From: Chromera velia
Lineage: Eukaryota; Sar; Chromeraceae
Length of the DNA stretch: 22,000 bases
Assembly: GCA_018398765.1 (NCBI GenBank)
Contig: JAHBMJ010005770.1
Location: 1-22,000 of the forward strand
Direction: 5' to 3'
The notes beneath the pieces were generated by a model. The model worked only from the letters and a program-made list of their open reading frames with translations, was not told the origin of the DNA and did no database searches. Both the position numbers and the translations under genes were made by a program. Below, piece after piece: positions 20,410 to 22,000 of this stretch. Each line of letters begins with the position of its first letter. Position 1 is the stretch's first letter.

Positions 20410-20440
<31 letters not shown>
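20410..20440. repeat. (AG)n microsatellite
   Basis: Pure dinucleotide run directly after the 48-bp duplication, followed by a purine-rich stretch. Confidence 0.95.
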
Positions 20441-20449
<9 letters not shown>

Positions 20450-20935
20450 GAAAAGAGAAAAGAGAGGGGTTGAAAGGAAAACCAATGAAGGAAAAGAAGG
20501 AAGAACAGGGACCTTCACGGAAGACATGAGGACAGAATCTTTCCGAGAGTAGGTATCTATTGATCCTTCTTTCTGTTTGTCTCCCCGCTTCCTCTCCTCT
20601 GAGAAAAAAAGCAAACGTGTGCGCGAGGACAAGGCAAGCTAGAGAGAAAAACCTTCAAACGGAAAACAATGAAAAGAGAGAGAGAGAGGAGAAAAAAAAG
20701 GAAGACAGAGGGATACTGATTGACCCCGCTCTCTCTCTTTCTCTCTGTGTGTTTGTCTGTGTGTATGTGTGTGTTTTCTTGTGAATCCTTTTGAGTCCCT
20801 TTTCACGAAACAGATGTAAGCCAGCCAGTCAACCGACACTCTCTTTCTCCTGTTCCAGGACAAACAGCGCGGCATGGCGTGGAATTGCACAGTGGGAGTG
20901 TGAAGGGAGGGCAAGGACGTTTGAACCAGGCAGGC

Positions 20936-20951
20936 CGTGTGTGTGTGTGCG

Positions 20952-20990
<39 letters not shown>

Positions 20991-21000
20991 GCGTGCGTGT
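20936..21000. repeat. (TG)n microsatellite
   Basis: TG repeat with GC interruptions (TGCG). Confidence 0.95.
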
Positions 21001-22000
21001 TTTGGGTGTGGAGAAAGGCGGGGAGGGCTTTAAGCATAGAAAACCAGCGCTTCTCCTTTTCTGACACCCGTCCGCAAAAACAAAAAGAACAGACTGACAG
21101 AAAGGAAGACAGACGAAAACAAAAGAATTAAGTCAGTCCGTCGTACGAGTTGTTGCGGGAATTTTTAGTCTCACGCTTTCTCTTTCTTCTTCTCTGTTTC
21201 CTTCGCCTCCCTTCCTTTCCTTTCCCTCCTCTCTTTTTTTCCCCCTCTGCGTCTGTTTCTGTCTTTATTCTTCTGTTAATTGTCTCTGCATGTTCGGCCT
21301 TCCCTCACTGAGGTTCCTCCTCCCTCTTCTTTCTTATTGTGTCTCCTCACTGAAAAAAAACGAAGATGAGTGGATCGACGGACGTCTGTCAAGGCAAGCC
21401 GAGGGAGGCCATCAAGGAATTTCTGTGACATGCAGTCATGCAGGCAGGCAAGCTGCAAGCTGCCTGGTGACCTTCGAGCGTTGTCGTCGTGCAGTCTTCA
21501 CTGGAGGAGAGGAGTGGGACGAGCTTTGCTTTTTTCTTCTTTTCTTTGCTTCCTCCCTTTTTTCTTCTTTTCTTTGTTTCCTCCCTTTTTCGTCTTTTCT
21601 TATTTCGCACAGAAAGAATAGCTAGTCACCACTGAAGGTGAATGAGTGCGCAGGTGTGCAAAAGAAAGTCTGCACTGACTCACATAGAGCGGACACATTC
21701 GTTCCCCTTCTTGGTATGTCTGCTGCTCTTCCTTTTTCTTCTCGGACGTGCGTGACGTGCGCGTCGGCACGTACGTTTCCAGTACTGCCTTCCGGCATGC
21801 AGTCACGTCACTCAATTGATTGTCCGCTCGAGGGAGGTTCGTTGATGTGCTTCCACTCCTTTTTTTTTGTGATCAATCGATTATTTCTTTTTCCTTCGTT
21901 GCATTTGAGCAAGGGACGACACGACACATGCACCCCCGAGATGCATGACGATAGACGAATATCTATTTATTCGGATGGAGGGACCAACAAACGGATGGAT
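21001..22000. other. Low-complexity DNA without a supported gene
   Basis: Polypyrimidine stretches (21170-21350), a 28-bp imperfect tandem repeat of TTTCTTTGCTTCCTCCC type at about 21534-21600, and scattered short palindromes. An open stretch near 21366-21428 (MSGSTDVCQGKPREAIKEFL) looks protein-like but is only 20 codons and has no convincing splice partners. Confidence 0.45.

Noticed and set aside
20859-20935. Possible plus-strand exon after TTTCTCCTGTTCCAG (TNSAAWRGIAQWECEG)
   Set aside because: The acceptor is good but no believable donor lies before the TG repeat, and no partner exon was found.
21366-21428. 20-codon frame MSGSTDVCQGKPREAIKEFL
   Set aside because: Too short, without splice partners or a known motif.

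Overview
The window is eukaryotic nuclear DNA, most likely from a unicellular alga or protist. Evidence: a host gene with four good GT-AG exons, no operon-like layout, abundant microsatellites and homopolymer runs, and several layers of transposable elements. The lineage cannot be fixed from the sequence alone. Only a small part is host coding; most is mobile-element DNA and simple repeats.

Layout. (1) 17-1611, minus strand: four consecutive exons of a host gene whose reading phase matches at every junction. The product is not recognised, but it has weak EF-hand-like segments. The exon at 748-893 has its 3' end and splice donor copied three times in a 55-bp tandem repeat, and the next intron carries a long (CA)n/(TG)n tract. 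(2) About 2040-10800, plus strand: a long non-LTR retrotransposon (LINE) with a reverse transcriptase (FMDD box) and a C-terminal restriction-like endonuclease region, resembling CRE/SLACS/R2-type LINEs. It has a short ORF1 (hydrophobic, then very basic) and a very long ORF2 that stays almost wholly in one frame but carries several TAG/TGA stops. (3) 4501-5893: a non-autonomous DNA transposon inserted in ORF2, flanked by a perfect 8-bp target duplication. (4) 12111-13294: a second element of the same type, with matching terminal inverted repeats and its own perfect 8-bp duplication. I call the pair hAT-like.

(5) 13303-17140: T-rich DNA with one possible exon, two broken fragments of Ty3/Gypsy-like gag in opposite orientations, and lysine-rich minus-strand frames. 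(6) 17135-17715: two adjacent tandem arrays with units of about 80 and 77 bp. (7) 18134-18972, minus strand: a tRNA-like A-box/B-box pair and the 3' end of a second, unrelated LINE ORF. (8) 18973-22000: pentanucleotide, tetranucleotide and dinucleotide repeats, with no gene I can support.

How the parts relate: the LINE inserted first and began to decay. The hAT-like element then cut into its ORF2. The strongest results are the two hAT-like elements (termini and target duplications read directly), the LINE architecture, and the triplicated splice donor.
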